From NCBI RefSeq assembly GCF_002250115.1, contig NZ_CP019985.1, forward strand, positions 2,418,001 through 2,482,000: 64,000 bases of DNA, read 5' to 3'. A program made the translations under genes and the position numbers. Below are positions 1 to 8,819 of this stretch, piece after piece; positions within the stretch are counted from its first letter, which is position 1, and each line of letters begins with the position of its first letter. This DNA is from Shouchella clausii. GTDB lineage: Bacteria > Bacillota > Bacilli > Bacillales > Bacillaceae_D. The notes under the pieces were generated by a model that saw nothing but the letters and a program-made list of their open reading frames with translations, was not told where the DNA came from and ran no database searches.

Positions 1-1
1 A

Positions 2-826
2 ACAAGACAAGTTGAATCGTGGCCTATCACTGTTAGTGCTTATGTGTTTACGGGCGTGATTCTGCTGTTATCGATCGGCATTCCGTATTTCTCGATTGTC
101 GCCACTTCACTGCTCGATGTCCGCGGCGATGGGTTAAGTTGGTCAAACCTTACGTTTGGTCATTACGTAGAGCTGTTTTCATTCCAGTCATCTGGCTATC
201 ACGCTTTTATGAACAGCGTTGGGTTTGCGTTTGCTGCTGCATCAATTGCCTCGCTGCTTGGTTTCTTCACGGCGTTGTATGTTAAAAATGCTTCTTCTAA
301 GCGGCAGAAACTAATTGATTTGACAAGTTTGTTGCCAAATATTGTGCCAGGCATTGTCTTTGTTGTTGGCTTGATTTTATTTTGGAATGCAAGTTGGCTG
401 CCAGCCACTGTCTACAATACGAAATGGATGCCGATTCTCACGTACATTGTTTTGTTTTTGCCTTACTCGGTCCAGTACACAAAGGCAGCATTATCACAGC
501 TCGACCAATCGATTGACCATGCCAATTCCATTTATGGGCCGACGGCAGCGAGTATTCTTGTGCGAGTATGGCTCCCCCTTCTCGCACAAGGTGTTTTGGC
601 CGGATGGATCATGACGTTTATTATTTCGATGCGCGAGTTAGTTGGTTCGCTTTTAATTCTTCCACCATCTGTTCAAACAGGCGCTACGTTTATTTACAGC
701 CAATTTGAACAAGGAAACGTTTCCCTCGGGATGGCGATGGCTGTGGTGACCGTATTAATGACAGTCGTGTTTTTATATGTGGTCGAATGGCTGCAGCGAA
801 AGGCGCTCGTAAAGCAACATGGTTAA
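2..826 (+). CDS. ABC transporter permease, spermidine/iron/phosphonate type (5' partial)
   Basis: The frame is open from base 2, so the true start lies upstream of the window. The visible part has about six hydrophobic helices. An EAA-like loop covers roughly bases 525-600, with the ILVRVWLPLLAQG segment that docks onto an ATPase. It ends after a typical PotC/ThiP/PhnV-style C-terminal helix followed by a basic tail. It is therefore the membrane half of a binding-protein-dependent importer; the substrate cannot be read from the sequence. The stop overlaps the start of the next gene by 8 bases, so the metallo-beta-lactamase gene is translationally coupled to it. Confidence 0.85.
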   Translation, partial: TRQVESWPITVSAYVFTGVILLLSIGIPYFSIVATSLLDVRGDGLSWSNLTFGHYVELFSFQSSGYHAFMNSVGFAFAAASIASLLGFFTALYVKNASSKRQKLIDLTSLLPNIVPGIVFVVGLILFWNASWLPATVYNTKWMPILTYIVLFLPYSVQYTKAALSQLDQSIDHANSIYGPTAASILVRVWLPLLAQGVLAGWIMTFIISMRELVGSLLILPPSVQTGATFIYSQFEQGNVSLGMAMAVVTVLMTVVFLYVVEWLQRKALVKQHG

Positions 827-1922
827 AGTAACGGCGTTAGGGGGAGTCGGCGAATACGGTCGCAACTGTTTTTTGCTTAAAGAGGAAGCGACCAATCAAA
901 CGATTTTGCTTGACTGCGGCGTCAAAAATGGAAAACCAGAACAATTTCCTGCAATTACTGAGCAACTAGCTTCTACCATTGATGTTGTGTTTATTTCCCA
1001 TGTTCATAACGACCATGTCGGCGCTTTGCCATTGCTCGCAGCAAAAGGATTTACGAAAGAGATATGGCTGAGCGAGGCGAGCCTTGCCCAGATTGAACCG
1101 ATTAAAAGCGTCTGGCGCAAGAAAGCGGATGTTTCGCCGTATTCAAGCAGTGATGTTGACAAGCTCCGCTTCCAATCGTTCCCTAGCAATTCAAGAGGGA
1201 AGTGGACGAAACTATCCGATCACTTGTCTTTTACATGGGGGTATAGCGGCCATATGCTTGGTAGCGTTTGGTATGTATTACAAGTCGGAAAACACATGAT
1301 TTTCTTTTCCGGCGATATGTCACTTGAATCGCCGCTGCTTGTAACGGATTACCCTAGAAAAATGGGTTACGACGTCGCTTTGCTTGATACGGGCCATAGC
1401 GGCATCACGATGCCAAGGGAAAAGAGTATGGAAGCGATTCTTGCTTCCGTGCATGACCCTGCTAGACGTTATACGATTCCCGTTTCGATTTCAGGCAAAG
1501 CGTTTGACTTAATGTACTTGCTCTATACGAACCTACCAGACAGAATCTTTTTTATTGAAGCTTCTTTTGAAAAAAGCGCACATCTTTATTTGCAGTTTGG
1601 CGATAACATCAACAGTGCTCAGCAAGCTGCTTTTAAAAAAATGTTGCAAAGCGAACGGGTTCAGTTTGGTTTTGAGCCAGCAGACCAACGGCCAGGCATT
1701 TATATTTCTGAACAGCCTGTTGTTGGGTGTGTCCCGATTTCAACGAGCGATTTGGCTGCTCAATCTTTTTATAAATCCCATCCTGATCTAGCTGACACGC
1801 ATAATTTGCTTAAGTTTGTCAAAGCGAAGCAGTACCTTTTCTTTCACAGCAGGCAGAAAGACTTGCGCCATTTGCTTTCGCAGATTCCTCATTATCAATC
1901 AAAACATATTGGAGGCGTATGA
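819..1922 (+). CDS. MBL-fold hydrolase, beta-CASP/RNase J-like
   Basis: A 367-residue cytoplasmic protein with no signal peptide. It opens like RNase J/CPSF-type enzymes (ALGGVGEYGRN). It carries the metal motif HVHNDH near residues 61-66, a GHMLGS histidine near residue 145, FSGDMS with the bridging aspartate near residue 165, and a C-terminal FFHS motif resembling beta-CASP motif C. The fold predicts a two-zinc phosphodiesterase or nuclease. It is shorter than RNase J (about 550 residues) and lacks that enzyme's C-terminal domain. It lies between a transporter permease and a secreted CYTH-like protein and overlaps both, suggesting a shared pathway involving a phosphorylated compound; that is inference. 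Confidence 0.75.
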   Translation: MVKVTALGGVGEYGRNCFLLKEEATNQTILLDCGVKNGKPEQFPAITEQLASTIDVVFISHVHNDHVGALPLLAAKGFTKEIWLSEASLAQIEPIKSVWRKKADVSPYSSSDVDKLRFQSFPSNSRGKWTKLSDHLSFTWGYSGHMLGSVWYVLQVGKHMIFFSGDMSLESPLLVTDYPRKMGYDVALLDTGHSGITMPREKSMEAILASVHDPARRYTIPVSISGKAFDLMYLLYTNLPDRIFFIEASFEKSAHLYLQFGDNINSAQQAAFKKMLQSERVQFGFEPADQRPGIYISEQPVVGCVPISTSDLAAQSFYKSHPDLADTHNLLKFVKAKQYLFFHSRQKDLRHLLSQIPHYQSKHIGGV

Positions 1923-1924
1923 CA

Positions 1925-2719
1925 ATGAAAAAAACGATGGCTGTTGCCGCTCTTGCATTGGTTGCCGTGTTTGCTGCTGAAAGCAGCGCACAAGCCAATA
2001 GTCCGATTGTTCCAGGCTATGAAGTAAAGTTTAACCTCGACGTTGATCAATTTGACAATGAAGACGAGATCGTATCGGCTTTCCATGCTGTCCACGATGA
2101 AGACGTGAACGTTTATTATTTTGATACGCCCGAGCAACAGTTTCGCGAAAACGGCTACATTCACCGGTTGCGTGTGTATGGGAGCGATAAGAAAACCGAT
2201 CTAACTTATAAAAAAGTGTTTCCGAATAGGACGGTTGACGAGGCGATAAACGAAGCAACGTTGCGGGGGTTTCACGGCGATATGTCAAATTACAAGTTTG
2301 AAAATGATCGTAAACAAGGGAAAGACACGTTCTCCATTAGCAGAAAAGAAAAATTTAAAAAGACCGACGATATTCATTTTGAAGGGATTGACGAACAAAG
2401 CGTGATTGCCCTTTTCAGAAAAGAAGCACCGAAAAAATATGCAGGTTGGGATGACACGAGTTGGTATGACGCTACATTAAGCCGTTCCATTTCGTACGGG
2501 CCAGCATTGGTGAAGACCTATGAAGGCGAATATCTCGGAATCGATGCCGATCTGGAAATCTGGTCGTATCAAGGCGAGTTGCTGGCAGAACTATCCACGA
2601 AGACGCCAGATCCAGCAGAAGCGGACGCGATTGAAGCTGCCTGGCTCTATGGCTTAACAGAATCTGGCTGGTTAAGCGCCGACCAAACGTCAAAAACGAG
2701 TTTTGTGATGGATCGGTAA
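1925..2719 (+). CDS. Secreted CYTH-like (triphosphate tunnel) protein
   Basis: A 264-residue protein with a clear signal peptide (MKKTMAVAALALVAVFAAES followed by SAQA, a likely signal peptidase site). The mature part resembles the CYTH/triphosphate tunnel fold: YEVKFNLD for the first acidic/lysine strand, HRLRVYG followed by DLTYKKVFP for the basic RxR...TxK strands, and DADLEIW for a late acidic strand. CYTH enzymes hydrolyse or make triphosphates and polyphosphate, normally inside cells, so an exported one is unusual. The canonical ExExK motif is only partly kept. I chose ATG 1925 because GGAGG lies 9 bases upstream; ATG 1919, overlapping the previous stop, is the alternative. Confidence 0.6.
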   Translation: MKKTMAVAALALVAVFAAESSAQANSPIVPGYEVKFNLDVDQFDNEDEIVSAFHAVHDEDVNVYYFDTPEQQFRENGYIHRLRVYGSDKKTDLTYKKVFPNRTVDEAINEATLRGFHGDMSNYKFENDRKQGKDTFSISRKEKFKKTDDIHFEGIDEQSVIALFRKEAPKKYAGWDDTSWYDATLSRSISYGPALVKTYEGEYLGIDADLEIWSYQGELLAELSTKTPDPAEADAIEAAWLYGLTESGWLSADQTSKTSFVMDR

Positions 2720-2750
2720 AAGCGATCAGTGTGAATAAGAGAAGTACTTT

Positions 2751-2798
2751 AAACAGGCTCTTCCTATCTAACAATGGATAAGAAGAGCCTGTTTATTG
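2751..2798. terminator. Bidirectional terminator
   Basis: A 13-bp stem with arms AACAGGCTCTTC and GAAGAGCCTGTT is followed by T-rich sequence on both strands. It separates the secreted CYTH-like gene from the convergent hypothetical gene. Confidence 0.85.
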
Positions 2799-2799
2799 A

Positions 2800-3300
2800 T
2801 CAACTGTCCCATTCGAATACAGCGGCGGGAATATGTTTTATGAATTTATCTAGTTTGATAGGGAAATACGCTTCAATATCTCGCTTTAAGTCTTTCTCTA
2901 ATGTTAAAAACGCTTGAATCAAGTAGTCTAGGTCAAATACATGATAGAGCTCTTGTTCTGCCCAAATCGATTTCAGTCTAGCGCTATCGCCAAAAGGAAT
3001 GATCGAGAGAATCGCCCCGTCTTCGTATTCATCAAACTCCAACGTATAATAATGAAATTCCTGCGCTCTTTTAGACTGATCGATTGCCTTCTTCCAATTA
3101 TACAAGTATTTATAAAACTCGAGGATGGGGAACTCTTCTTGATCAAAGTAAAGGTCGTCGTTGATAAAAATTTTAAATCGGGCACTGACATCTAAAATCG
3201 CAGAAACGTCTTTTCTCTGTTTATCAGTAATCCCGTTTCTGTCACTAGTGAACTGATATTCCATTTTTATTTGAGTGGATTGGCTGTCCACAGCATTCAT
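2800..3300 (-). CDS. Conserved hypothetical protein, 166 aa
   Basis: A soluble acidic protein with no signal peptide or membrane helix. Aromatic-rich segments such as EFYKYLYNWKKAI and EFHYYTLEFDEYEDG alternate with charged stretches, typical of small alpha/beta proteins of unknown function in Bacillus. The C-terminus (FKHIPAAVFEWDS) abuts the shared terminator. It is a single gene with its own Shine-Dalgarno (GGTGG) in front of ATG 3300. I recognise no catalytic motif and assign no function. Confidence 0.65.
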   Translation of the reverse strand: MNAVDSQSTQIKMEYQFTSDRNGITDKQRKDVSAILDVSARFKIFINDDLYFDQEEFPILEFYKYLYNWKKAIDQSKRAQEFHYYTLEFDEYEDGAILSIIPFGDSARLKSIWAEQELYHVFDLDYLIQAFLTLEKDLKRDIEAYFPIKLDKFIKHIPAAVFEWDS

Positions 3301-3489
3301 AAATTTCCACCATTCCTTTAATAGATAGAATGATGATGCGAAAAGGAAGAAAACGAATAAGAATTATTATAATCGGATATTGAATGACTTGCATCCCTTT
3401 CTCATGCATGGAACCGCAGAAACTATCAGAAGAATCTCAACAACAAAGGCATGATATATATTTGTAGGAGTCAATTTGATCTACTTTGT

Positions 3490-4647
3490 TTACAGATTGC
3501 CTGTTAAACGTTTGTGCTTCCCTTCTGTCATCCGTTTTTCAACCGGTATAAACAAAGCGATGATGCCAATCGTGGCGAAAAGGATAAAGGCAAACGGATA
3601 GGAAGTGAGCTCGATTGTTTTTCCGGCGAAAAAAGAGCCGATCGATTGTCCAATGCCTAAAGCAAGAAACGATAAACTAACCCCAAGCGAGGGAAAGCTT
3701 TGGAAAATACGGGTTGCCAACACAATAAACCATCCAGTTAAAAAAATATAGGAGCTGCAAAACATACTGGCAGAAGCATAAATAGCGATCCGGCTCGGCA
3801 AGAGCAGGATGATGAGGGAGGCGAGCATAATCAGTAAGGCTAATCGGTAAGACCAAGTTAAACCGATTTTTTGAATAACCCCTCCAGCAATTCCCCCTAA
3901 AATGCCGGCACTTCCCATAAGCATCCAAAAGACAATACTCTCGTTTGCGGTTGTAAACGGGACCGATGTTAGGTAGCTTTTTGAAAAGGTCCAGTAAATC
4001 GAGGAACTTAAGCCAATGATGAAAGATGAAACTAGCAAATGCGTTGCACTAGAAAGTATAGAACGCCCATTTGAAATGTGCGTTGGGTGCTTCGTTTTGT
4101 TTTGGTCAGGGGAAATCGAACGGGCTGCCCATATTAAGACAATGATTCCAATAACCGTGAAGATAAGATACGATAATCGCCAATGTTCGGAAAACAATAA
4201 TACAACAGGCCCGGTTATGATGAGACCAATGCTTGTGCCACTATTGATCCAAGTGTTGGCTTGATCTAACTGGTTGGAAGGCAGTTTGGCATACGCCACT
4301 TGACTCAATACAGGGGAAGCGAGACCGCTTCCTAACCCAGCGATAAATACGGCGATGGCCAAAAAAGCGAAGCTTGGCGAAAAGGCAATGCCAAGCATGC
4401 CGACGATAGCGCTCATACCAGCAGCCAACATAATGTTGTATTGCCCGAAATAACGGATCAAACGAGAAGAAGCAACTAGCGCAAGTGTGTAGGAAGCAAA
4501 CGCAAGTGCGCCAATAAATCCGCCATTTGCTGCGCTTAGATCGAGAGAACCAGCAATGTCTGGCAAGAATAACCCGAAGCTGAAACGAGCCAGTGCATAC
4601 GTCACTGCAATTATCGCTAGACTTGGCAATACAATGGACCACATCAT
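3490..4647 (-). CDS. MFS transporter, YbfB/YjiJ-like
   Basis: A 385-residue integral membrane protein with about 12 helices. The N-terminus (ALARFSFGLFLPDI) and the segment INSGTSIGLIITGPV are typical of the YbfB/YjiJ branch of the major facilitator superfamily, which are putative exporters. ATG 4647 is chosen because AAAGGAG lies six bases upstream. The promoter region contains a palindrome identical in core to one upstream of the neighbouring TetR gene, so the exporter is probably repressed by that regulator. The substrate is unknown. Confidence 0.85.
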   Translation of the reverse strand: MMWSIVLPSLAIIAVTYALARFSFGLFLPDIAGSLDLSAANGGFIGALAFASYTLALVASSRLIRYFGQYNIMLAAGMSAIVGMLGIAFSPSFAFLAIAVFIAGLGSGLASPVLSQVAYAKLPSNQLDQANTWINSGTSIGLIITGPVVLLFSEHWRLSYLIFTVIGIIVLIWAARSISPDQNKTKHPTHISNGRSILSSATHLLVSSFIIGLSSSIYWTFSKSYLTSVPFTTANESIVFWMLMGSAGILGGIAGGVIQKIGLTWSYRLALLIMLASLIILLLPSRIAIYASASMFCSSYIFLTGWFIVLATRIFQSFPSLGVSLSFLALGIGQSIGSFFAGKTIELTSYPFAFILFATIGIIALFIPVEKRMTEGKHKRLTGNL

Positions 4648-4663
4648 GCTCAACTCCTTTTAG

Positions 4664-4681
4664 ATAGAACGATCATTATAT
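4664..4681. promoter_or_regulatory. TetR operator in front of the MFS gene
   Basis: ATAGAACGATCATTATAT is a near-palindrome 17 bases upstream of the MFS start. It shares 17 of 18 positions with a site upstream of the TetR gene at 5250. Paired copies at the regulator and its target are the classic arrangement for an autoregulated TetR repressor. Confidence 0.75.
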
Positions 4682-4704
4682 TTTTAGGCAAGTAAGCAAG
4701 CAGC

Positions 4705-5232
4705 TTACTTTTCAAACAAACGCTCGGCAGAATAATGAAGCTCTTGGGCAACGTCCTCCATATTTAGTACCTCTGCGAATGCGGTTGCTCCCTCAAACAG
4801 TAAGACAAGGCGTATTGCTTCTTGCTTTGTAAGTCCTTGCTCGACCATAAATGCCATTAACTGTCTTTTGTGTTTGTCGGCATAATCAATAATGTCCCTG
4901 TGATCAGGGTGCAATGAATACTCTTCCTTTGCCCGAAGAAACATACAGCCATTTGCATCATTGGCCCGCAACCAATCCATATGGGCGGTGGCCAAGGCAA
5001 CAGCAATGGAAGAGCTACTTTTCATATGTCTTTTTAACGAAGCCATATATCTTTCTTCCCGTCTTTTCAACACTTCAACAATTAAATGCTCTTTTGATTG
5101 AAAATGATTGTAGACAGTCATTAAAGCTACGCCTGCTTCTTCGATGATTTGTTTCATTCCGACAGCATGAAATCCATGTTTATCAAATAAACGCTCTGCT
5201 GTTTCTAAAATCGCTTTCTTCTTTTCGCTCAT
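4705..5232 (-). CDS. TetR/AcrR family transcriptional regulator
   Basis: 175 residues. The N-terminal helix-turn-helix spans roughly residues 20-45 (VGMKQIIEEAGVALMTVYNHFQSK), followed by an all-helical ligand-binding domain. Start ATG 5232 has GAGGTG five bases upstream. It lies directly upstream of the MFS gene on the same strand, but that gene has its own promoter gap and operator. The matching operator-like palindromes before both genes suggest that it represses both until an inducer binds. Confidence 0.9.
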   Translation of the reverse strand: MSEKKKAILETAERLFDKHGFHAVGMKQIIEEAGVALMTVYNHFQSKEHLIVEVLKRREERYMASLKRHMKSSSSIAVALATAHMDWLRANDANGCMFLRAKEEYSLHPDHRDIIDYADKHKRQLMAFMVEQGLTKQEAIRLVLLFEGATAFAEVLNMEDVAQELHYSAERLFEK

Positions 5233-5249
5233 TTTCACACCTCATTTAT

Positions 5250-5267
5250 ATAGAACGATCATTCTAT
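5250..5267. promoter_or_regulatory. TetR operator, autoregulatory copy
   Basis: ATAGAACGATCATTCTAT, an imperfect 18-bp palindrome 17 bases before the TetR start. It lies at the same distance from its gene as the copy before the MFS gene. Confidence 0.75.
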
Positions 5268-5413
5268 CTTTACCATATTATAAGCAATGATTCAAATGAT
5301 TTTGGGACATTTTTTTTTGAATCGATTAACAAGAGCCGATCTTTACTGTTCAACTACCCAAAATAAGAAATATTCTGTATGATATAGCTAAATGAAAGGG
5401 GGAGTTTATACAG

Positions 5414-6982
5414 ATGGGACAGGTGTTGCAAGCGCCGCAAAGTTATAACGTAGCAGCTATGCTTGAACGGGAAGCGATCAGGACGCAAAAAGCAATTATT
5501 TGGCAAAACGAGGCCGGTGACAAACTAGAATGGACGTATGGGGACTTAATTCAAAAGATGAACCAGCTCGCAAATGCCTTAAGCCGAAGCGGTCTTAAAA
5601 AAGGCGACCCGGTGTTGTTGCTTTTTCCCCGCGTGCCAGAGGCGTATGCAGCTTACCTTGCTTGTTTGAAAGGCGGCTTTGTCATCATTCCGTGTTCAGG
5701 GATGTTGCGAGCGAAAGATCTGGCTTACCGGCTTAGCCATTCGCAGGCGAAAGGCGTCCTTGCTTACAAAGGATTTACAGCCGAAATCGACAAAATTTCT
5801 GATGGCAGCACCGACGGCCTAATTGCAAAGTGGGTGTTTGGCGAAGCATCGAGCGGCTGGGAAAATGTGGATGATCGAATGAAAAATGAAAACGCTTCCT
5901 TTGAACGAGAAATGGATAAAGAGGAAATCGCGTTTTTGCCCTATACGTCTGGCACGACTGGAAACCCAAAAGCCGTTGTCCATACACAAGCTTGGGCCTT
6001 TGCCCATTTGCAAACCGCTGCAACCGAATGGCTCGGTGTGGAAACAGGAGACCTTGTTTGGGCTACTGCGGCCCCAGGCTGGCAAAAGTGGGTATGGAGT
6101 CCTTTTCTATCGATAGTCGGCAAGCAGGCGACCGCCTTTGTTTACGATGGCCCTTTTCAGGCAAAAACGTATCTGCAATTAATCGATGAATATGGCATTA
6201 ATGTTTTTTGCGCGACGCCGACTGAATACCGGATGTTGGCGAAAGAAGAGGCGCTTTCTTCTTTTAAACTTCACAGCATCAAGCATGCGGTTTCAGCAGG
6301 GGAACCCCTTAATCGAGCAGTGATTGCCACATTTCAAGAACAATTTGATATTACGGTGCGCGATGGCTACGGGCAAACCGAAAACACGTTGTTAATTGGC
6401 ACGATGATTGGCATGGAAGCGCGGCCTGGTTCAATGGGCAAACCAACGTCTGGAAACGGTGTTGTCATATTGAATGAAGCTGGAGAGGAGGCAGGCATTG
6501 GCGAGGTCGGCGATATTGCCGTCCATAAAGACGCGCCTGCATTGTTCCGCGAATACTACAAAGATCCAGAAAGAACGAAAGCCGCTTATCGCGGTTCATA
6601 TTATTTAACAGGCGACCGTGCTTATCGGGACGAAGAAGGCTATTTTTGGTTTGAAGGACGAAGCGACGATATTATTATTTCCTCAGGGTACACAATTGGG
6701 CCATTCGAAGTCGAAGATGCATTAACGAAACATCCAGCCGTGAAAGAATGTGCCGTTGTCGCCAGCCCAGACGAAATTCGCGGCCATATTGTCAAAGCGT
6801 TTGTCGTACTCAATCGGCCAACGGACGATCAAAGCAAGCTGACAAAAGAGCTGCAAGAATTTGTCAAACGTGAAACGGCCCCATACAAATACCCACGGGC
6901 AATTGAATATGTAGCCGGACTGCCAAAAACGATTTCTGGAAAGATAAGAAGGATCGAGCTCCGGCAATTAAGCGAATCTTAA
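5414..6982 (+). CDS. Acyl-CoA synthetase (AMP-forming), YtcI/AcsA-like
   Basis: 522 residues of the ANL superfamily. The AMP-binding loop YTSGTTGNPKAVVH is near residue 177, DGYGQTEN near 318, the hinge YLTGDRAYRDEEGYFWFEGR near 400, and the catalytic lysine region KTISGKIRR near 510. The family activates a carboxylic acid to acyl-AMP and then acyl-CoA. The sequence resembles medium-chain or acetyl-type synthetases such as B. subtilis YtcI. It is monocistronic, with GAAAGGGGGAG upstream of ATG 5414. Substrate preference cannot be read from the sequence. Confidence 0.9.
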   Translation: MGQVLQAPQSYNVAAMLEREAIRTQKAIIWQNEAGDKLEWTYGDLIQKMNQLANALSRSGLKKGDPVLLLFPRVPEAYAAYLACLKGGFVIIPCSGMLRAKDLAYRLSHSQAKGVLAYKGFTAEIDKISDGSTDGLIAKWVFGEASSGWENVDDRMKNENASFEREMDKEEIAFLPYTSGTTGNPKAVVHTQAWAFAHLQTAATEWLGVETGDLVWATAAPGWQKWVWSPFLSIVGKQATAFVYDGPFQAKTYLQLIDEYGINVFCATPTEYRMLAKEEALSSFKLHSIKHAVSAGEPLNRAVIATFQEQFDITVRDGYGQTENTLLIGTMIGMEARPGSMGKPTSGNGVVILNEAGEEAGIGEVGDIAVHKDAPALFREYYKDPERTKAAYRGSYYLTGDRAYRDEEGYFWFEGRSDDIIISSGYTIGPFEVEDALTKHPAVKECAVVASPDEIRGHIVKAFVVLNRPTDDQSKLTKELQEFVKRETAPYKYPRAIEYVAGLPKTISGKIRRIELRQLSES

Positions 6983-7359
6983 GTGGTTTTGCGTTTTGAT
7001 AACGGGAACAGACTTTTGGGCAAGAATGTGAGCGCCCTCGTTAAATAGATAATGAAAAGGTGACCAAGCGGCTTTATCCCTGTATTCTATTGGGGGAAGG
7101 CCGTTTTATCTTCTTGAATCGTTCGCCATGATAAAATAGATATAGTCATCAATGGCCTGCTTTAAGTCTCCTAAACGTTTTTGGACGTATGTAACTGCTA
7201 CTTTTTATATTTTGGTAAGCATTGAGGAGCGGTTAGGGAGTAGATCTATTCTTGGCTATTTCAACATCATATTGCTTACCTTGGTTTTCCAATGTAGAAT
7301 TAGTTGTTAATGAATTGTTAAAACAGTTTTAGAAATTTTATATTTAGAGAGAGGTTAGT
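6983..7359. other. 377-bp intergenic region with a possible gene remnant
   Basis: An imperfect stem (CGGCTTTATCCC / GGGGGAAGGCCG, around 7071-7104) followed by TTTTAT may be a weak terminator for the acyl-CoA synthetase gene. Beyond it, minus-strand bases 7106-7204 encode a 32-residue tail (ending YIYFIMANDSRR) that is closed upstream by a stop. That looks like a decayed C-terminus, but I do not recognise the family. Base composition becomes AT-rich from about 7180, marking entry into accessory DNA. Confidence 0.4.
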
Positions 7360-7965
7360 ATGGAGGAGCGGAGAGCAGGTTACACATTAATAGAGTGGTT
7401 GTTGATATTCGTAATAGTTTGTTATTTAATTGGCTTAATTGCTCTTGCATTGAGTCTATTATTTTCACCTTATGGAGATTTACTTCTCAACAATTTAGTA
7501 CATCAAGGTGATCCTAAAGCTTCGTTCTACATATTATCCTTTAGTGTTTTTGTTGCAGGTTTACTTGGGGGAGCTTTTTATGCTGCTAGAGGACTTTATA
7601 GAAGACTGACGTCAGATGGTACGCAACGGACTGTAGAATTTGAAGATAGATTTGATGTGAAAGTGTGGTTATTTTGGTATTTCTTTCGCCCCCTCCAAGG
7701 AGGGGTATTAGCTGTAATAATCCTTTCATTATTAAATGCTGGCTTTGTAGGTTTCTCTAACGTAAATGAACCTGATCCTCAATCACTTTACTTTCAAATA
7801 AGCTTAGGATTTCTTGTCGGATATGGAACTCATGACGTCCTGAAGAAAATAGATGAGATTATCAAAGTAACCTTTTCTACTTCCAAAAAAAATGATTCTA
7901 TGAACGTCATTAAAGAATCGAAAGATAAGATTCGCGAAAATAAGGATCAAGGTTTACACTTATAA
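7360..7965 (+). CDS. Four-helix membrane protein of unknown function
   Basis: 201 residues. Two hydrophobic helices near the N-terminus (about 12-35 and 58-78) are followed by a soluble loop (RRLTSDGTQRTVEFEDRFDVK). Then come two more helices, beginning with FRPLQGGVLAVIILSLLN and SLGFLVGYGTHDVL, and a charged tail. The pattern of an RPL-G-G helix followed by a GF/GY-containing helix resembles a loosely defined four-helix family often found in accessory DNA; I cannot name it. The DNA is clearly more AT-rich than the acyl-CoA synthetase gene next to it, consistent with horizontal transfer. Its closest neighbour is a broken lipoprotein gene. Confidence 0.65.
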   Translation: MEERRAGYTLIEWLLIFVIVCYLIGLIALALSLLFSPYGDLLLNNLVHQGDPKASFYILSFSVFVAGLLGGAFYAARGLYRRLTSDGTQRTVEFEDRFDVKVWLFWYFFRPLQGGVLAVIILSLLNAGFVGFSNVNEPDPQSLYFQISLGFLVGYGTHDVLKKIDEIIKVTFSTSKKNDSMNVIKESKDKIRENKDQGLHL

Positions 7966-8019
7966 AAATGTGTAGGAGTTTCTAAAGCTGTGAAATGGAG
8001 GATGGAGGGGGAGAGCACC

Positions 8020-8702
8020 TTGCGGATCGCTGTGTTTGCTTTGTTACTGCTTGTCGGTTGTGAGCAAAAACATTTCAATAGCTTTGCCGAAACAAGAGCG
8101 TATCTCAACGAGTTAGATGAGTTTCAAGAAGCGCAACTGCTTAAAAGTGAACAAATATCAGATAAGCAGGAGATGAGCGCTTATCGAAGAGGTCAGGGAT
8201 TTTGTTTGTTTCAATTAAAAAAGAAGAGGATGAGTATGTTTGGGAGAGCAGTGACAGCGATTGGGATTTTGCTGGTGATGGCGACTTCTTTTATGAGCTG
8301 CTTACTTTAGATGGGGTTCATGTATTGTTTGGAAAAGTGCTAAGCGAACACGAGATTGAGTCAATTTCGTTAGGTGGCGAACCGCTTCATTATGATCCGG
8401 ATTCCCAATTCTTTTTTGCCTTTAGTGAAGAACCTTTTGTGGTTGAAGAAGAAAATGTAGAATTAACCGTTTTCGCACCACGTAAGGACCCGAGCGAATT
8501 CACACGCACAAACGCGCCGTTTAAGCCAGAGTTCTCGGGCTATAAGTTCACCCAAAAAGAGATCCAAGATTTACGGGCTGGTGGCAAGGTTATGGTCACA
8601 GCGAAAAGTAAAAAAGGAAAGAGTTTCACCTGTAACGTGTCCCACGAATTAAAAGAATTTAAAGGAAAGAAGTTTTGGGGACTTGAAACCCATTTCGGTT
8701 GA
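8020..8702 (+). pseudogene. Frameshifted lipoprotein gene
   Basis: The reading frame starts at TTG 8020 behind GGAGGGGGAG with a lipoprotein signal (LRIAVFALLLLVGC, lipobox LVGC). It runs to about residue 60 and then loses sense. From about 8195 to 8702 the coding sense continues in another frame, beginning FVSIKKEEDEYVW and ending WGLETHFG. The switch falls around the GGGATTTTG run near 8195-8205. Together the halves would give a lipoprotein of about 226 residues with an extracellular domain I do not recognise. Either the gene is inactivated or there is a single-base sequencing error; programmed frameshifting is less likely because no slippery stem-loop is evident. Confidence 0.65.
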
Positions 8703-8724
8703 TCGTGTAATCTTCATTACAAAT

Positions 8725-8756
8725 AAAACCGCCAAGAGTTGTCTTTGCGGTTTTTG
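8725..8756 (+). terminator. Intrinsic terminator after the lipoprotein gene
   Basis: Stem AAAACCGC / GCGGTTTT with a 14-base loop and a T run. Confidence 0.8.
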
Positions 8757-8819
8757 CTTGCTTGTATGTTTAATTAATGCCGGGATTAAGAAGCGGCAAG
8801 GGGTAAGGATTCTATGTAG

